This document shows, one piece after another, positions 1-12,100 of a stretch of DNA of 64,000 nt (its first letter is position 1; each line of letters opens with the position of its first letter). Position numbers and translations under genes: made by a program. Source of the stretch: Zhengitettix transpicula (taxonomy: Eukaryota > Arthropoda > Insecta > Orthoptera > Tetrigidae); assembly GCA_037074705.1 (NCBI GenBank), contig CM073594.1, positions 18,738,307-18,802,306 on the forward strand. Reading direction: 5' to 3'. The notes below the pieces were generated by a model. It saw nothing but the letters and a program-made list of their open reading frames with translations. It searched no databases and was not told the DNA's origin.

Positions 1-785
1 TCATAACGAGATGAGTTATTTTGTTACTGACCCCCCCATAAATGCTGATACACCAAACCCGCCAAGAGAAGAAAAAAAAGGCACTTTGGCAGAAAACGAA
101 AAATTAGAGCGACGAAACTGCCGAAGAGGTGGCCCAAGAACCCGGACAATCAGATGTTCCGTCATATAACAATAACTCCAGAATGAATCGTACCCCCATA
201 TATAAAGCCTTCTGACAAAAAAAAAACTAATTGGGAAAACCAATGTAGTTCTGTGAGAGTGGAAATTGTTTTTAACAACATATGTTTGAAAGAACTGCGC
301 CGTTATGTTAAGAGCAGCAGAGTCGTGACTGGTTATTATTACAACTCTGCTTCCGAATCGTGGATCTGGAGGCAAGTCTCTAATAAATTAACAGCGGACC
401 TTGGAAAGTCAGGTGCCAAACAGGTTCACGTCCTTACAATGGTTCGTCAATTAAAATAATTTTTTTGCCACGGTAAAACAAAACTTTGAACGGAAAGGTC
501 CAGAGTAAGAGCTACTCCTGTGTTTCGGGCAACAAGTTTTTTGAGTTTTCACCAACAATAAACGACTTCTGATCTTCATTAGATACCTTGAATATACACA
601 CACACACGCATGAAGACCTATACGATGGTCCCGGTCCCCTAACGCCTTCGACGGCCATCTACCTCCAAAGTTCGCTTCTCCTTTAATCTTCACGTTTAAT
701 TGCTCATAATTACGTCCGGAATATAAATATTCGTCAAATAGGCATCTACTGAAACATATCTTAGTCGTAATACTGTTATAAGTAT
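1..785. other. No supported gene
   Basis: This stretch has only short open frames on both strands with low-complexity or Phe/Leu-rich translations and no recognisable domain. It ends at the 5' edge of a decayed LINE. I see nothing else in it. Confidence 0.5.
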
Positions 786-809
786 TTTTCTGATAATCCA
801 TTTGTCTGA

Positions 810-1390
810 ATGAAGAGGAAAAAAGACGAAATAATGGTGGAAGAACTTGATCAAAGAATAACAAAAGGAAACAGAGCACATTACGCAAACATCCCACCAT
901 TAAAATCGTCCCTAATAACAAGAAGAACAAAAGTTAAAGTATATAAAACATTAATTAGACCCATAGTAACGTTTGGGGGCAGAGACATGGACCCTAACTA
1001 ATAAAGATATGGAGACTCTAAGAAGATTTGAAAGGAAAATTATTATGAGAATCTATGGAGCTGTTAAAGAAGGTAAAAGATGGATATTAAGACATAAGGA
1101 AGAGAAAAATAGCATCCTAGAAGGAGAAGACATAGATAGATTTATAAAATCACGTAGAATCTCATGGTTGGGACACACACAAAGAATGGCTACAGAAAGA
1201 ATGCCAAAGCAGATATATAAAGGGAAAAAAAATGGTACTAAAGAAAGAGGAAGACCACGGTAAAGAAGGATCCAAGATGTGTTAGAAGACTTGAAGAAAA
1301 TGAAGACAATCAGATGGTAGGAGAAAAGCCGATAGGAGAGAAGATTGGAGGCAGATTGCGAAGGCAGCCAAAGCCCACATCGGGCTGTAG
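810..1390 (+). mobile_element. Non-LTR retrotransposon, decayed C-terminal end of reverse transcriptase ORF
   Basis: The translation carries the region that follows the reverse transcriptase palm in many LINEs: a VYKTLIRPIVTFG segment, then AETWTLTNKD, a long basic helix, SWLGHTQRM, and a GRPR block. An extra G in the run near 975-979 shifts the frame, a TAA at about 1261 interrupts the GRPR block, and further breaks follow before an in-frame WRQIAKAAKAHIGL ending at a TAG at 1388-1390, the usual end of such ORFs. The element is therefore dead. Upstream endonuclease and RT core were not seen, so it is a 3'-truncated or 5'-truncated insertion remnant. RTE- or CR1-like affinity is my guess; that it is a non-LTR RT tail is well supported. 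Confidence 0.85.
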
Positions 1391-2640
1391 AGCTTTGGAA
1401 GACGAATGGAGGAAGAACAAAGGAAAGTGCGTAAATATATGGTTTCAAAGAGTATTAACTATTCATCTTCAGAGGAAAATGGAGGGTTACAAAAAAAAAT
1501 CATTTTTTCAAGTGATGCAAATATTTGTATTTGCATAAAAAAGGAAATTCAGTGACTATAACATTTTTTTTAAAAAATTAAAACGTTCAAAAAGGCATTT
1601 TTAGTGAGACTTACAGCCATTTTAAATTAGCCTCGCATAAGTGTCGCTGAAACTCTCTCTCTTCCAGTTTTACGCTAGTTCATTGAATATAGCAGTAAAT
1701 AACCCAGCAAGATGTTTATGCATAGTAAAAATTATCAACGACGTAAATTTGTAATAAATGTTTACAAATCGTAGATGGTGGAGGTGTAAAATACAGCACA
1801 AGCTGTGCCACGGCTGTGATATTCCTCACCACCGCTCCATATAGTTCAAGGCTTTAGAGGCTAGAGATCTTGATTGATCGATAACCTAGAGAGTAAATTT
1901 ATGCAACACTCCTTTGTAATTATATACCGCACATTTATCCCTTCACAATAGAGCACATAACCTCTAAACCGCCATTAAAACATCAAGTATCAACGGCAGT
2001 TACGAAGTTTCAAGGAAACGAAACATTTATTTTTAAAAAAAATTAACGCGCCCTCTTCAGATAATACGGAACATAAATCTGCAAGTTTCAAAACAGAACA
2101 CGATTATATTATATCAGCCTCAATTGCTTATTACTATTTTAATTGCTATTCTCCTCTAAAATAATTTTGTATATATTTATTATCAATTATACGCTAGTCG
2201 AACTATTTATCGGAAATGAGTCGACTTAAGAATAAACATTGTGTTACAACAATATTGGCACAAAATTCGGCGAGTTTCAGTCTGCACCACGAAAATGTAA
2301 TAGCAAGTCACAGACTCTTCCCGGATGTTGCCAAAGTTAAGACACGCGCGATGCCTATGAGTTAACGGGTGCACAATCTGGGAGAGGTGCAGAGTGCTAA
2401 CCTACTTTACCTTGATATTACATATCCGTGGAGCCGACTATATTTTATGATATAACAGGAACAATCAATACGAGGTCTTAACAATTTTACGAGTTATGAA
2501 GCGTGAAGGTACGGGTTGCGTTCCTCCACTAAGGAGATAAACTAGAAACTTGTCAGTTGAAACAGACTTATTCACAAACACACAGATTCTCAATTAAAGG
2601 CGACAAGGAGATGGGAAAAGAGCTGTAACGATGGGGGAAT
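1391..2640. other. No supported gene
   Basis: AT-rich non-coding sequence with no open frame of note, no domain and no obvious repeat structure beyond short A/T runs. Confidence 0.5.
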
Positions 2641-2649
2641 CTGCACTGC

Positions 2650-2786
2650 CTAGTACCCTAGACGCGTGAGATTCGAAGGAAGGCGACCTAGCACTCTAGA
2701 TGCGTCCTTTCGGGAGACAGACGACCTAGCACCCTAGATGCGTCTGGGAGATAGAGGGTTAGACGACCTAGCACTCTAGATGCGTC
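2650..2786. repeat. Cluster of 23-bp repeats containing CTAGA/TCTAGA
   Basis: Three near-identical copies of CGACCTAGCACYCTAGATGC followed by GTC start at 2684, 2722 and 2764, spaced 38 and 42 bp. A weaker copy (CCTAGTACCCTAGACGCGT) lies at about 2649-2667, and a vestige CCTAGCGGCCTAGA follows near 2828. The cores are conserved while the spacers differ, so this is not a simple microsatellite. Function is unknown. Confidence 0.8.
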
Positions 2787-3099
2787 TTGGGAAGGTGGTT
2801 CTGTACGTAAGCGGATCGAGAAGTCCTAGCGGCCTAGAAGCTTTCCCGACAGCTGAGCAGAGAACTATTTCATCTTGCTGCGATGTGATGTTACAGTTAT
2901 CTCTGATCGCCTATCAATATTTATTGTCATATTTCGGAAGTTTTGGTTAGCTTCTCGAGGTAGATTAATTTTTGGGGGTATTAAAAATAATAATAAGTTT
3001 AATAAAAATCTAAAATTCAACATAACGTATAATTTACAAAAATTGCACATGGATTACAACAAAATTCTTTGCTAATGGCAATTAAAAATTGCTTATTTT

Positions 3100-4110
3100 A
3101 TAGAGAAGTAGCTGGGTGCCCGGCGTTGCCCGAGATGTCATTTATCCATAACCCCCGATATGACTCCAATTTCATTTGCTTTTGCGCTATTTCTATGTAA
3201 CGCTCCTCGAACCCTATCCCTAAATGTGCTCATCTCCCATGCCGAAGGGGGGGTTGAAGTCATTGACCAAATATATCGGTCGTTTTTACAGTGTAGAAGC
3301 TGACCACCCGCACAAATGTGCGATAATCAAAAAGTATTTATTCCATGCAAGAACTGGCCGATTACATTGTATGAAAATTTCTACCCCAGCCCACCACCTC
3401 CCAAATCCTTCGCGTTACCCAAGTGTCACAATTAGACCCAGCGACATTCATAGTCTCTGAATTGCTTCTAATCTCGGTTGTTTTTGCGTTTTTTTTTATT
3501 TAACGTACCTCCACCCCACTCCTAAGCTCCCCTCACAGAGGTTGAAATTAAACACAAACAACATCGGTATAAAAACTATCAAAGTCAGGAAGTAAATATT
3601 TAACGCAAATATCGACCGTTTAACATGTTTGAAAATTTCCACCCCCGAACAATCGCGCTTGGGGGACTTAAACGGCAAGTTGAATGTCATAATTAAACTC
3701 AGTGACAACTATAACCCCGAATTCGACTCCAATCTCGATAGTTTCTGCTTTCCTTTTATGTAATGCCACTCCACGCCCACACTTAAAGGTGCACCCCACC
3801 CAAGCCCGAAAGGGGTTGAAATTATACACAGAGAACATGTAGAGAAATTTTATGAATCTCATTGATGCCGAAATATATTTATTCGAAGCAAAAATTGGCC
3901 GGTTAACATGTTTGGAAATTTCCTCCCTCGCCCAACTCCGCCAGTTCCCTCACACCCCCGCACACCACCACCAAACCCCGTGCATTGCCAACGTTGTCAT
4001 AAATACATTCACCTATAACCATAACTCTGATTTTACTCGAGTCTGACCACTAAAAATATTTATCCGACCAAAATATCGGCTGTTTTAGCATGTATAAATA
4101 TTTCCTCCCC
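3100..4110. repeat. Degenerate tandem array of ~270-300-bp monomers
   Basis: Landmarks recur in order: a GACTCCAATYTCG-like block (about 3172, 3463, 3724, 4030), a GGGGTTGAAATTA-like block (about 3248, 3539, 3807) and a GGCCGRTTAACATGTTTGAAA-like block (about 3355, 3612, 3897, 4078). The array begins after GGGTGCCCGGCGTTGCCCG (about 3115), a phrase common at arthropod retroelement ends. The same monomer type recurs at about 32,010-32,600. Open frames here are incidental. Likely a retroelement-associated or satellite-like interspersed repeat. Confidence 0.7.
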
Positions 4111-5655
4111 CGTCCACCCCCGCTTCTGGGGTGGTAGACGCGTCTCACCCCAACAGTGTTTCTTTCCTGGTCGCAAAGAACACGTTTGCGAAATTTGGTG
4201 AAATTTGCTCGACCGGTGTAGATTTCTATAAGGAACATACAAATATACAAACAAACAAACATACATACAAACACTCATTTTTATTTATAAGATGGGCCAT
4301 AAATTTATGGACAGCATGCAGGCCTAATTATGGCTGTTCGAAAAAACAGTAACTTTAACTCGAATAAAATTTTAAATTACCAGAAAATTAAGCGTTTTAA
4401 ATTTAGTTACACATCCCCACATTTTTATCTCTGCAGTGTTTTGGGTTTCTCAATGCCATTTCCAGTAAATTAAACTTTTTCTTTGCACTCGCAAAGAATG
4501 TTGTTGAAATCAATGGCACAACGCGGAAATGCCTGAATGAAAACAATTTTATCACTTAATTTTTACAGTTCTCAATTTTTTTGTTACCTAATTACTAGTT
4601 TTGCAATTGAGTGCTCAATATCTTAAGTGCCTACTTTTTTAACTGCGAATTTCGTTCCCGTTAACTGACACTTGTTTGTTGAGAACAGCAAGACAGATGA
4701 AAAGAGATCAGCAGTTAATTGAAGTCAACTTCTGTAGTTGGTGAGAGGAATGTTTATCTCCCTGGTTCCAGAGTTGTCCTTAACCAAGCAAACTTCTGCA
4801 TTCCTGACCAACTCGTGCTCTTCCGTGCAGCCAAACTACGGGTCGTGTAACGCACAAACTAAAATATTTGAGGAATTAAAAAGGTCTGACCACGTCTGGA
4901 AATTGTACCCTGGTCTACAGATTTCGCGCATAACTGGTACGTGTGCGATTTATTCGTACACATGAGAAGTATATATATTTATTCGCTAAACCGGTAGTGG
5001 CTGACCGAAGGTCAAGAAGGAAAATACGAGGCTCACTTTTTACTCGTCGCCATCTGGATAGCATGAATGTTATCGCTACGGGTTGTTTTTTTCCCCCCCG
5101 TATATTTTGCAACACGTTGCTTGGTCGCACAACAGCTGACAGCCATATTGATGCTCAGTCGTCCTTGATATTTTCTCCCAACCTCCTCGATATTTTGACA
5201 CCTCTCACCTTTAACACACTCTTTCATGTAAATTATCAAGATCGGTGTTTCCAGAATGCATAACATTTTTATCTTAGTATGACGTAATGGGTTGCATTAT
5301 GGCAACCGACCACAGCACCGTCCAGCCACACTAAATGTCTACCAAACAAATCAGTTATATTCAATCCCATGCGAGAGTGCAAGAACATGAATAGGAAAAA
5401 CTAGCAAGAATAGTGCGTGACTACCACGCAGAGGTAATGTCCTCCACCAACAGCTCTGGTGCCTGGGTCGAAAAATATTGCCGAAGAGCCTCTTGTGAAT
5501 CCGAACAAAATTGTTATTGCAAGAAGTTTCCTCGATCACTAAGCGGATATTCATTGGACCACAGATACGTCGGCTGTTGGGGGGGGGGGGGACACGCTTT
5601 CAGTCTACTCTAACCCCTGATCATTTGCATACGTGGCATTGTTTTCGTAACGTGG
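4111..5655. other. No supported gene
   Basis: Short open frames only, none with a recognisable domain. Contains a run of 13 G at 5579-5591. Otherwise ordinary AT-rich sequence. Confidence 0.45.
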
Positions 5656-5659
5656 GAAA

Positions 5660-5905
5660 CAGGAGAGCCTAAAATTATAGGGACCTTGTGGACGAACTCA
5701 ACATGACCCTGAAGATGCACTTCCTTTACTGCCACCCTGATCTATTACTATAGAAACGTGGAGCCTGGGGAAGCGCTTCCACCAGAACACCAGAACCATC
5801 ATGGACCAGCATACACAGGAAAATGCTGGGTTGGCTGATTTCTGCTGGATGCTACAGAGATATGATCCATACAAAACCCACAAGAGAAAGGTAAAGAAAA
5901 GGGGC
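5660..5905 (+). mobile_element. Decayed transposon-derived coding fragment
   Basis: Reading the plus strand through stops and at least one frameshift gives NYRDLVDELNMTLKMHFLY, then GKRFHQNTRTIMDQHTQ, then LADFCWMLQRYDP and THKRK. I recall this order (NMSLKxHFLHSH, GERFHQDI, MADYCWxLxRD, RKS) as the C-terminal part of an abundant repeated protein family in insect and arachnid genomes that behaves as a transposable element. The class of element is not clear to me. It is broken by a TAG near 5749 and by frameshifts, so it is a pseudogene fragment. Confidence 0.55.
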
Positions 5906-6420
5906 GAATGAACCAGGTAAGATCCTAATGATCACAGTAGCAATATACGTGAAACGTGAAGTCCCAACTTACTTGTAACCCTGACCTAGGAGACAATTGT
6001 AATCGTGATATACGAACTCTATAAAGACCATGTCGTATGGTTTTTGCAAATAATCCACTGTGGACCAGTGTATTCAGTGCGGTCGCAAATACAAATCGTG
6101 TTAATCCAGACAGTCATATCGTTGTATAACTAGGAAGGTAGCTTGAACTTTGAATTCCAAATCTCCCTATGGTAATGAATATTTAAGGTTAAAGGAACGC
6201 GACATCTCATGAACCATTTACATTAAAATTACATTAAATTTAAATTCTGATCTTAGAATGGCTTCAACTAGTTACATATAAAATCTTTTTAAAAAAAATT
6301 GTAATGAAGAAAATTAGGCAGTATGTATACTTGAATCGAACCGTCTCAGTTATCAGTCGTTTGTAAGTGATATATTTGAATTCCACGTAAAGCATGATTC
6401 AGATGAAAATAGTGTGTCTG
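5906..6420. other. No supported gene
   Basis: AT-rich sequence with no open frame or repeat that I can support. Confidence 0.4.
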
Positions 6421-6429
6421 AGAAACCTT

Positions 6430-6720
6430 TTTTTTTTTAGGGCAACTGGCTACATGAGGGTGATCCACATTGGGCAACTCCCCTTTAATAGCATAGGAAG
6501 GGATTTGAAAGGGGGGATGCGGAAGGATAGTGGAAGGTAGCCAAGGGTTACTAGGGCTCCCGGGCTATATTTTAAGGATCCTATCCGGCATTCGCCTAAA
6601 GAAATGCAGGGAAAACCTTAGAAAAACCTGCATCGGGTAGGTCGGGCATTGGGTACTTGTCGCACGCCCTTCCGATAGCGGGAGAGAAGTTTGCTGTGGG
6701 GACGCAGCATTGCCTTCTCC
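6430..6720. repeat. Interspersed repeat related to the 16.6-kb repeat
   Basis: The order GGCTACATGAGG, GGAAGGTAGCCAAGGGTTAC and AGGGCTCCCGGGC recurs in diverged form near 16,620-16,690 and 16,855-16,905 (GGCTACATGAGG, GGGCTAACTAGGGTCCCCGGGC). It is GC-richer than its surroundings. No coding potential was recognised. Confidence 0.55.
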
Positions 6721-6921
6721 GTGCCTCGACCAGTTTAGGAGGCAGCTGGCCGACTATTCCAATGGGAATAGCGAACAATTCTTACCAAGGTCTGTGACCC
6801 CGGAACATACACCTCTCAAAACAGGCCGAGGTGCCTCGGCTTGTGGGAACCTTAGTTCAAAAACGGAGAGGAAAAGGCATACCCAAAGGTAGCCCCTTCG
6901 TATCTCTCCTAAAAGGTTCTG

Positions 6922-6972
6922 CCTGCGAGAGAACATCCCTCGCAGGTTATCTGCGAGAGAATCCTCTCGCAG
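6922..6972. repeat. Two adjacent hairpins sharing the stem CTGCGAGAG
   Basis: Hairpin 1: CCTGCGAG at 6922-6929 pairs with CTCGCAGG at 6939-6946. Hairpin 2: CTGCGAGAG at 6951-6959 pairs with CTCTCGCAG at 6964-6972. Both stems are perfect and nearly identical, so four stem halves could also cross-pair. It lies in intergenic repeat-rich DNA. Confidence 0.75.
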
Positions 6973-7089
6973 CTTATGGCTCTCAAGTCTGAGAAACCTG
7001 CATATTTTACTCAATATAACTAAGAAATGTCTTCGACGGCAAGACTCGTTTGCAAGAAAGAACACGGAAGAATGAAGTGAGGCAATCTA

Positions 7090-8580
7090 ATTTCGTCCCA
7101 GTCCTGTTAACGCGGTAGTGTGATGGAGAGGTAACGTTGGCAAGATTAATCTGTATCTACTCGCGAGTTGAAGTGAAACTCAATGAGGCATGTATCATGT
7201 TACGTATAAGGAAGGTCAAGATAAACCCGAATCTACATTTCTCGCAACGAATCATTAGCCGTCGCCAAACTGATTTACCGGGGAGTATATTGCAGAATAA
7301 ATAAAGGACATGCAGCTATTAAACAAAAATTCTAAGTAAGAATCTCAACGCAATTATATCGATACACACCCTGCTTGTAATCTGCAAACGAGATTAGAAG
7401 CGTCGAATAAGAAATCATTACTTAATCAACACTTTCTAAGACTGCGTAATTTTACCAAGTTCCACTCCAGGTAAACTGTATAAACAGTACGGCTTTAAAA
7501 ATAAATATATTAGAGATGTTAGAATTAAAATAAGTAATGAGAAACTACGGTAAATTGGATAAGAAATCTTTGGCATATACTGACAAGAAGGCTAAACAAG
7601 TTAGTAGATCATATACTGAAATAGTAAAAGATGAAAGAACGTCTAGCGGTCAGTAAAAGCAAAGAATAAAATTATGAAAAAAATATGTAATGTATATAAA
7701 TGTGATTATCACAGGATACAAGAAGATGGAATACACTCGTATGATGGATCAGTATCTAACAACCGGTCATTGAAGCTTAGAATGTTTTTCTATGTTGATA
7801 AGTTTTACCAGATAATACTTACGGTGCGTTATAATTAAAGAGTATGTGTAATATTGATGATAATAATAATAATTGCGAAATTCATAAAAATAAGTTACTT
7901 CGGTACAAGAATGTAAAATGATCTGACCTCTTGGTTGTCGTCGAGAATTCGTGAATATATTAGATGCAGAATGTAAGGATTATCACAGGCAGGTAGATAT
8001 TTGGACGTCGTTAAAGATACCTAATGATGGCTGCCAGCAACTTATCGCGGTCTATATATTCCCATAATGGCCTTTTCTGGCGAGAGAACGCCCTTGTCGA
8101 AGTCTCAGGTAAATGTGGACAAGCGAGTAAAAGTCTTCCAGAATTAAAAAAAAAACCTGCATGAACAGTAATTAAAATAAAATCTTGCGGAAAATAGGCA
8201 AAAAGTGAATTTTGGAAGGGCAAGGTTGTCGTCCTCAAAATGAAAGCTTGTTAACTATGTAAGATGTCAGAGCAAGAGGAGTAAGATGGAATTTAGCTGC
8301 TATGTGGGGTTATTAAAGAGAGACTGTGTGAGTTGTGAACTGACAGTGATCAGATCAGAATCATGCTGAAAGCAAAAAAAAAACTAAATCATTGACAAAC
8401 CGCTGTATATATTGTAAAGAGCACTAATCAGTCTAGTTCTTTTATTTCTAATTTGAGATTATACATTAACCCACAAAAGTAACCTGAGATGGATTCTTAT
8501 GTCATTTTGTACATATTATGTATGTAATTGAAAAGAAACTACTATGTTTTTTTTAAAAAAATCAACTTCAATTATATCTT
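7090..8580. other. No supported gene
   Basis: AT-rich non-coding sequence, with a short TAA-type microsatellite near 7859-7872. No domain-bearing open frame. Confidence 0.45.
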
Positions 8581-8586
8581 AATTGT

Positions 8587-9168
8587 CTCTGGTTTGGCCC
8601 ACTTCACACCTAAAATGGCCGTCACACTACACTTAAAATTCTAGCTCGTTTATTTGGCACGTCTTCGGCTACTTTGGGAGTGATTAAGAACAAGACGGAA
8701 TACGGAACAATAGCCCATTATTGTCTAGAAAGGAAATGGCAAGGAACACGTGCACAAAATATCTATAACACAAGAGGAGGGCGAAATAACAGGAGTAGTA
8801 CCATGACTACAAAAGTCAAACCAGAGAAACAGTACGCACACCAAAACAAGATTAATTAAAAATAAACCTGATTGCTAGCAATTAAATGCTATTATGCGTG
8901 TTACCAAAAAAAAAAATTAACTGCGTGGAATCCAAAAAAAAAATTGTCCAACGTCCATATATATTTAATAAATAAATTGATTAAGCATTAGACGTAATTG
9001 CGTCTTTATCTCTAAACCAGGGGCCACACTTTTTGGTCATGTTAGGTGAATAAGTGGAACTGTAGTCCTTGGAGGGCAAAGTATGAAAGTGGCGAGGCGG
9101 AGAAATGCACAGAACGTGATCTACAGAGCGTGTCGGCCATTTTAGGTGTGAAGTGGGCCAAACCAGAG
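8587..9168. repeat. Long inverted repeat with 35-bp perfect arms
   Basis: The 35 bp at 8587-8621, beginning CTCTGGTTTGGCCCACTTC, is the exact reverse complement of 9134-9168. The arms enclose 512 bp that hold poly-A tracts (about 8906-8945) and no convincing coding sequence. Perfect arms suggest a recent non-autonomous foldback or TIR element; I did not find clear target-site duplications. Confidence 0.75.
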
Positions 9169-12100
9169 TCACTCCGGAAACGTCCGTGGGACAGATCAAG
9201 GAAAAGCGGACACGCCTACAGGGAGCTACGGGAATGGGTCAGTAGAAAACACCTCAAACGGCAAGAAGATAATTACCCTAACCACTTCACTTGACTTCCT
9301 TCTGAGTTGACTTAAATTATACACCGAAATTCAGAGAAAGTAATGGAAGTGGTCGCTCAAAAAAAAAATTAAGAGTGAAGTAAATAGTGAAAACGACTAG
9401 GAAACCGTGGGATGATTGGTGGAAATCTTTCCAAATAGAACCGATGGCACAAAAGGTTTCCTGATGCGGATCCAATTGTTTTCATTTTTGTGTATTTCTA
9501 TTGGAATATTAATTATATCTATAGAAAAATAAATATTTGGATATGAGGAGACAGTAGACAACTAAATATAAAAGAGGTGAAGGTGGAGGACTAGAAAGGA
9601 AGGGAGTAAACATATAAGTGATGTAGTATTCAGGTACAATAATATCCCTGTATTAACAAGGAAAATTATGTGAAATACTGCGGACAACTGTTTGCATAAA
9701 GCCCGAAATAGCCTCTGGTCGCTTTTCAGACTGGCAGGACTGAACTAAGTAAGTTTGCAGGATTCTGTGACTCACGCCTCTGCTCTGATCCCAAACATGA
9801 ACATTAGGATAATGTCTAACAATTGTTACATCTACGTGCAATAAGACGACCCCAGGTATTAATCTTCGAGAGTGGAAGAAGATTTGAATGTATGCTGACC
9901 GTAAATATTATTATAATTCTTACAGAATTTAATGGTACTAAAATTTATTTTTAAATCATAAAACGGTGAAAACAAAATTACTTTATTTTTCAGTTTACAG
10001 GGATAATAAAATCTTATAAAAAAAAATTACCAAATTATTTTTCAATTACTAAATTTCTTCACATTTAAGTTTATTGTGAATACTGTAGCTGAAAATTAAT
10101 TATAGTAATTTCCAGGATACAACCAATAAATTTCAACGAACTACATCCCACATATTTGGATAGATCGCAATATATCTACGAACATTCATAAATCGAAATA
10201 TTCAGAAAGAAGCAAATCATGACGCGATGGGAGATGGATCTCTCAGGAGATGTGGTTACTTAACAATAGCCTTACACAGTACTTTATCTGTATAAATTTT
10301 ATGTTCATTATGAAGGAGCCATTACTGTCACAATTAAGCATTCATAATAATTAAAGAAAACGGAACTAGCGAAGAGCTGAACCTCAAGGTGCGTTAGTTC
10401 TCTCTCAGCCGTAAAGAAGGGCAAGTAGAGGAACTGTGCAGCGGAAAAAGTGAGAAACAGGTGACGAGAAAGCGTGGGGGGGAAAAGAAGCGAGGACGTT
10501 CTCGGTGTTGAAACGATTTTACGAGAATTCACCTCAGTAGGAACAGAGCGTCGGTAACACTAAATCGATTTAAAGCCTTTGGAAGGAATTAATTGGGTTG
10601 CTCGAATGCGGACGCAGCTCGAGAAATGCATGAACGCGTTATATAGTTCCGTTTTCCTCCTCCTTACATATCAATATAGCGGGTGGCTGCCAGATATGAG
10701 ACTAGCAAATCGACCTAAGGTCCTCCCGCACCGGAAATTGTTAAGTACATAGCTCTGTGTTGCCAAGATAGTGTTAATTAAATTCACTTTCGATTGTTTA
10801 AGTCGTCTGCAGGAGGTTTAATTATAATACCAGGATAGAAAACTCCCCCACCTAATTTTCTTGCCGTTAGTCTCTGATGTAGTCGAATTTCTTCTCTCTT
10901 AGGAACTTCTCCGATTAAACTCTGCTATGGATACTTTTATATCTATTAAAACTCTACGCTCATGTTTTCAAATCCTATTAAACCGCCACTATTCTAAGAA
11001 TTTCTTAGGTAAGATCTTGTTTGTCGGAAGTTAAATTTACCTTTGCTTTTCAATTCCTATTCTTGTCAGTTACTAAAGCAACCAGTTATCTTACTTCAGA
11101 AGAGACAAATGTCAAAACTTCCGATTACAGAATCCTAAAAAATATTTAATATCCTTCTATTACATATTAAATTGGGAGTCTGAAAACTTTATCAAAGAAG
11201 TAGATAATACCGGTTGCATTATTATTATTCATGATAATAAACTGAATGGAGTTTCATGGGGCCACAAATACAATCATCAGGGCTGAAGAATATTTCGGTT
11301 GATTGTTAAATCCAGGGGGAAAAGCAGCGTGGAAGTCATTAAGTTTCTTGTTACTAAAATTTTAAAGACATGTCCGATTATCACTATTTAACACCTTCTA
11401 GGCAGGCAGAGTACCAGAGTATATCTAATATTTTATGAAAGTGATTAACAAAATGTTACATATTTAAATTCAGCATTGAAAATACTAATATTAGAAATGT
11501 TGAAGAGGTTTTTCCAGACTAAAGAACAATAAATGTAATCATAAAAGCGTAGTAAATAATAAGTGGAAATCACACTTAACGTCTTTCTCACGATCTGCTT
11601 ATGTTTTTGTTTAATACACAGTGTTTATATATGGTTCGGATCTAAAATATCCTTGCATGGACGTTTTGAGTGCTGCAGGGAATGAACTTGATATTGGAAT
11701 AATCAAGGAAGCCTTTCCAGGATAGAACCGTTGGCATTGGGGTTCAGAAGACTCCGCGATAACCCAGGTTGTTTACGAGTCATTAACTTTCGTCGTTTGT
11801 TGCCCATTGATTGACTAATGTAGTGTCGTTACTTTATGTCTTCATCACCAGTAACCAAAATAGTTTAGTTGTTGAGCGACACATCAACATTATATTACCC
11901 TCACGTTACTCTTGGTACACAAATTTTTGGCATCGTTTGTACATCCCAAATTGAGTCGTGACTCCCCCCCTACGTCAGAGGAATAAGAGTCATGGACCTG
12001 AGATGAGTTTATGGCATCCTAGCGATCGTTGACTGGACTACACCAACAAATGGTGTGTTCACTCTGGCATGAGGGAGTGGATGTCCTATATGGAGAGTTG

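Noticed and set aside
2684..2786. CRISPR-like array
   Set aside because: Three short repeats with 15-19-bp spacers in a eukaryotic genome, no cas genes and no leader.
3224..3460. Open frames in the 3.1-4.1 kb repeat
   Set aside because: They fall in degenerate tandem monomers and are not kept between monomers.
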